A DNA stretch of 13,917 nucleotides, taken from the NCBI GenBank assembly GCA_934504345.1, contig CAKSVR010000052.1:1-13917 (forward strand), in the 5' to 3' direction. A program made the translations under genes and the position numbers. Within the stretch, counting starts at the first letter, position 1. Each line of letters begins with the position of its first letter. Below the pieces are notes generated by a model. The model was given only the letters and a program-made list of their open reading frames with translations, did not search any database and was not told the origin of the DNA. Shown one piece after another: positions 12,084 through 13,917 of this stretch. The stretch comes from an uncultured Agathobaculum sp. (GTDB lineage Bacteria; Bacillota; Clostridia; Oscillospirales; Butyricicoccaceae).

Positions 12084-13502
12084 ATGATGGAGAAACGCAA
12101 AATGGCGGCATTGCTGGCGGCAGTTCTGTTCGGTCTGAGCGCCGTACCGGCGGGTGCGGCGAACCTGTTCAGTGCAGACACGGCCTCGGCGGATGCGGCA
12201 GAGCACGCAGAGCTCGACCTGTCCGGCGTGCGCGCGGAGGTGACCGAGGTGCGGGACGGTGCGCTGACCGTCAAGACCGAAACGGCGGGCACGGTCATCG
12301 TGAATCTGGGCGAGAGCACCATCGTGATGGACACGCAGACCGGACTTCCGGCGCAGGCGGCGGCCATCAAGGCCGGGGACACGGTGTTCCTGTACTGCGG
12401 CGAGATGATGGCGCTGTCCGAGCCGCCGCAGGTGTACGCAAAAGCGGTGCTGGTCAACCTGACGGATGAGCACGCACCGGCAAATCTGCTGTCGGCGGAG
12501 TCTGTCACGAAGAACGCGGACGGCAGCCTCACCGTGCAGGCACAGGGCGGCAGTCTGCGGCTGAATATTGCGAAAAACGCAGTCGTTACGCCGTTCAGCA
12601 CGAAAAACACGGGAAAGCTCGAGGATATTCGCATGGGCACGAGGTTTTTCGCATGGTATGATACGGTTATGGAATCCTATCCGGCGCAGGCATCCACAGA
12701 GAAAATCGTGCTGCTGCCGCGCGAGGACGACACATTCGCCATCGTCATTGAGGGCGATATGGCCATCGGCGAAGGCCGCATGACGAACGGCGTGGCTATG
12801 GTTCCGCTGCGTCTGACCGCCGAGCTGTGCGGCTTCACGGTCAAGTGGAACGCCAAGGATCGCACGGTGCACCTCACCAACGGCACGGTGCAGACGACCG
12901 TGACCATCGGTTTGGACGAGTATTTCCGCTCGACCGCCCTGCCGGACGCGGACGGCATGAGCCGGCCCGAACCGCTCGGTGCAGCGCCCTATATCGCGCA
13001 GAGCAGAACCTGGGTTCCGGCGAAGCTGTTTGAACTGCTCGGCGTGTATGTCGAGATGCGCGGTGACGCGTTGTATCTCGGCGGGGCACTGACCGCGTTC
13101 ACCGGAGAAGCCGATGTGGACAACGCGTTTGACATCGTGTGCCAGGGACAGACGATTGACAAAGGCCGCATGGAGAACGGCGTAGCTATGGTGCCGCTCC
13201 GTGAGGTCGGCGAAGCACTCGGCTACACCGTGACGTGGGACATCGAGAACCGGCAGGCGAAGATGAACAACGGCAAGGTGATGACGCACATAAACATCGG
13301 CGAGGATTCCTATATCCGTTCGGTGATGAATGGTGACGGTACGGAAGCACCGGTTTCGTTCGGCGCGGCACCGTATTTCGCGGATGGCAAGACGTGGGTT
13401 CCGGCGAAGCTGTTTGAACTGCTCGGGGAGTTCGCCGAGATGCGCGGGGATGCGTTGTATCTCGGTATTCCGACGACGAATTTCACCGGAGAAGCGGATT
13501 GA
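12084..13502 (+). CDS. Secreted protein with two stalk (copper amine oxidase N-like) domains
   Basis: This 472-residue exported protein has a signal peptide (MMEKRKMAALLAAVLFGLSA, probable cleavage near VPAGA-A at 25). Residues 46-125 and 137-212 look like two related beta-rich domains (GALTVKTE.., GSLTVQAQ..). Two stalk domains of the copper amine oxidase N-terminal type follow: 230-333 (GRMTNGVAMVPLR, then TWVPAKLFELLG) and 361-461 (GRMENGVAMVPLR, then TWVPAKLFELLG), each closed by FTGEAD. Such domains bind or space surface proteins in Clostridia; they do not imply copper or oxidase activity. The ATG at 12084 lies 9 nt after AAAGGAGG; GTG 12078 is too close. The protein ends exactly at the repeat boundary. 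Confidence 0.85.
   Translation: MMEKRKMAALLAAVLFGLSAVPAGAANLFSADTASADAAEHAELDLSGVRAEVTEVRDGALTVKTETAGTVIVNLGESTIVMDTQTGLPAQAAAIKAGDTVFLYCGEMMALSEPPQVYAKAVLVNLTDEHAPANLLSAESVTKNADGSLTVQAQGGSLRLNIAKNAVVTPFSTKNTGKLEDIRMGTRFFAWYDTVMESYPAQASTEKIVLLPREDDTFAIVIEGDMAIGEGRMTNGVAMVPLRLTAELCGFTVKWNAKDRTVHLTNGTVQTTVTIGLDEYFRSTALPDADGMSRPEPLGAAPYIAQSRTWVPAKLFELLGVYVEMRGDALYLGGALTAFTGEADVDNAFDIVCQGQTIDKGRMENGVAMVPLREVGEALGYTVTWDIENRQAKMNNGKVMTHINIGEDSYIRSVMNGDGTEAPVSFGAAPYFADGKTWVPAKLFELLGEFAEMRGDALYLGIPTTNFTGEAD
13011..13426 (+). repeat. In-frame tandem repeat in the stalk-domain gene
   Basis: A 32-nt stretch is identical at 13011-13042 and 13395-13426 (384 nt, 128 codons apart). Flanking pieces such as ATGCGCGG..GCGTTGTATCTCGG and TTCACCGGAGAAGC also recur. 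The repeat unit spans roughly one stalk domain plus FTGEAD. Confidence 0.85.
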
Positions 13503-13532
13503 GGGAAAATTTGCCCTGTCGATATGCAGTAA

Positions 13533-13562
13533 AAAAGAACCTGTCAAATGACAGGTTCTTTT
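13533..13562. terminator. Bidirectional terminator between convergent genes
   Basis: AAAAGAACCTGTCA (13533-13546) and TGACAGGTTCTTTT (13549-13562) are perfect inverted repeats of 14 nt around AA. The T-rich arm lies at the 3' side on both strands. It serves the stalk-domain gene on the + strand and the glutamate synthase subunit gene on the minus strand. Confidence 0.9.
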
Positions 13563-13578
13563 GCTATCCGAACAGGAT

Positions 13579-13917
13579 TTACTTGTTCTTATTCTTGATG
13601 TACTCATCCATCGCCGCAGCGGCGCGCTTGCCTGCGCCCATGGCGAGGATAACGGTAGCTGCGCCGGTAACAGCATCGCCGCCGGCGAATACGCCGTCCT
13701 TGGAGGTGATGCCGTGCTCATCGTCAGCCACGATGCAGCCCTTGCGGTTGGTGTCCAGACCCGGCGTGGTGTGACGGATGAGCGGGTTCGGGCTGGTGCC
13801 GATGGCTGCGATTACGCAGTCGAGGTCGAGCACAAACTCGCTGCCCTCGACCGGGATCGGACGGCGGCGGCCGGATGCATCCGGCTCACCGAGCTCCATC
13901 TGCTGGCACTTGAGGCC
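13579..13917 (-). CDS. gltD: Glutamate synthase small subunit (NADPH), 3' part
   Basis: The frame runs off the right edge; 112 C-terminal residues are visible, beginning GLKCQQMELGEPDASGRRRP. Typical family features are the DCVIAAIGTSPNP segment, the GLDTNRKGCI region, and the FAD-binding end GVFAGGDAVTGAATVILAMG followed by AGKRAA. The protein is an FAD/NADPH oxidoreductase that feeds electrons for glutamate formation; closely related homologues are annotated GltA, GltD or NfnB, and the visible part cannot separate these. It converges on the stalk-domain gene and shares its terminator. The ATG at 13899 is internal, not the start. Confidence 0.88.
   Translation of the reverse strand, partial: GLKCQQMELGEPDASGRRRPIPVEGSEFVLDLDCVIAAIGTSPNPLIRHTTPGLDTNRKGCIVADDEHGITSKDGVFAGGDAVTGAATVILAMGAGKRAAAAMDEYIKNKNK

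Noticed and set aside
12000..13721. 573-codon open frame on the minus strand
   Set aside because: It lies antisense to the stalk-domain gene, which has a signal peptide, known domains and a ribosome site. The antisense protein is His/Arg-rich with no recognisable motif and arises from GC-rich third positions.
1..13917. CRISPR array, transposase or toxin-antitoxin pair
   Set aside because: No regularly spaced repeats, transposase-like protein or terminal inverted repeats of an insertion sequence were seen, and no small gene pair has toxin-antitoxin features.

Overview
The window joins two regions. Positions 1 to about 8375 hold the distal tail and lysis genes of a contractile-tailed, PBSX-like prophage, all on the + strand. 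The rest is host chromosome. The organism is probably a fairly GC-rich member of the Clostridia (Oscillospiraceae or Butyricicoccaceae type). This rests on the PBSX-type gene order, a phi-LC3 holin, strong AAGGAGG ribosome sites, HPr kinase, AzlC/AzlD and a stalk-domain surface protein. The genus is inference only.

Prophage. The order is: end of an XkdR/DUF2577-like gene, XkdS-like (DUF2634), XkdT-like (baseplate J), XkdU-like, two tail-fibre or collar genes, a small conserved-looking tail gene, a 42-aa XkdX, an alanine-rich fibre or baseplate protein, a 75-aa basic protein, and a 611-aa fibre ending in an SGNH/GDSL hydrolase. The lysis block follows: an XhlA-like membrane coiled coil, a phi-LC3 holin and an amidase endolysin, closed by an intrinsic terminator near 8326-8375. 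Most tail genes overlap or abut, as in a translationally coupled operon. Two fibre genes switch sharply from GC-rich to AT-rich DNA part-way through, which suggests exchange of receptor-binding modules. A GC-rich coding remnant lies just after the larger AT-rich segment.

Host side. Two tRNA genes (Thr-TGT, then Tyr-GTA) lie on the minus strand with a clear promoter and terminator. Then, on the minus strand, come azlC-azlD (branched-chain amino acid exporter type) and rpmB (ribosomal protein L28). hprK (HPr kinase/phosphorylase) diverges from rpmB on the + strand, each with its own sigma-A-type promoter. It is followed by a small lipoprotein gene and by a secreted protein with two tandem stalk domains. 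A bidirectional terminator separates that gene from the convergent 3' end of a glutamate synthase small-subunit gene at the right edge.

Points most worth a second look: the chimeric SGNH fibre with its leftover 3' remnant; a perfect Shine-Dalgarno plus in-frame GTG inside the endolysin that could produce its C-terminal domain separately; the tandem in-frame duplication at the end of the stalk-domain protein; and the tRNA-Tyr 3' end as a candidate integration site. I see no clearly undescribed system here.
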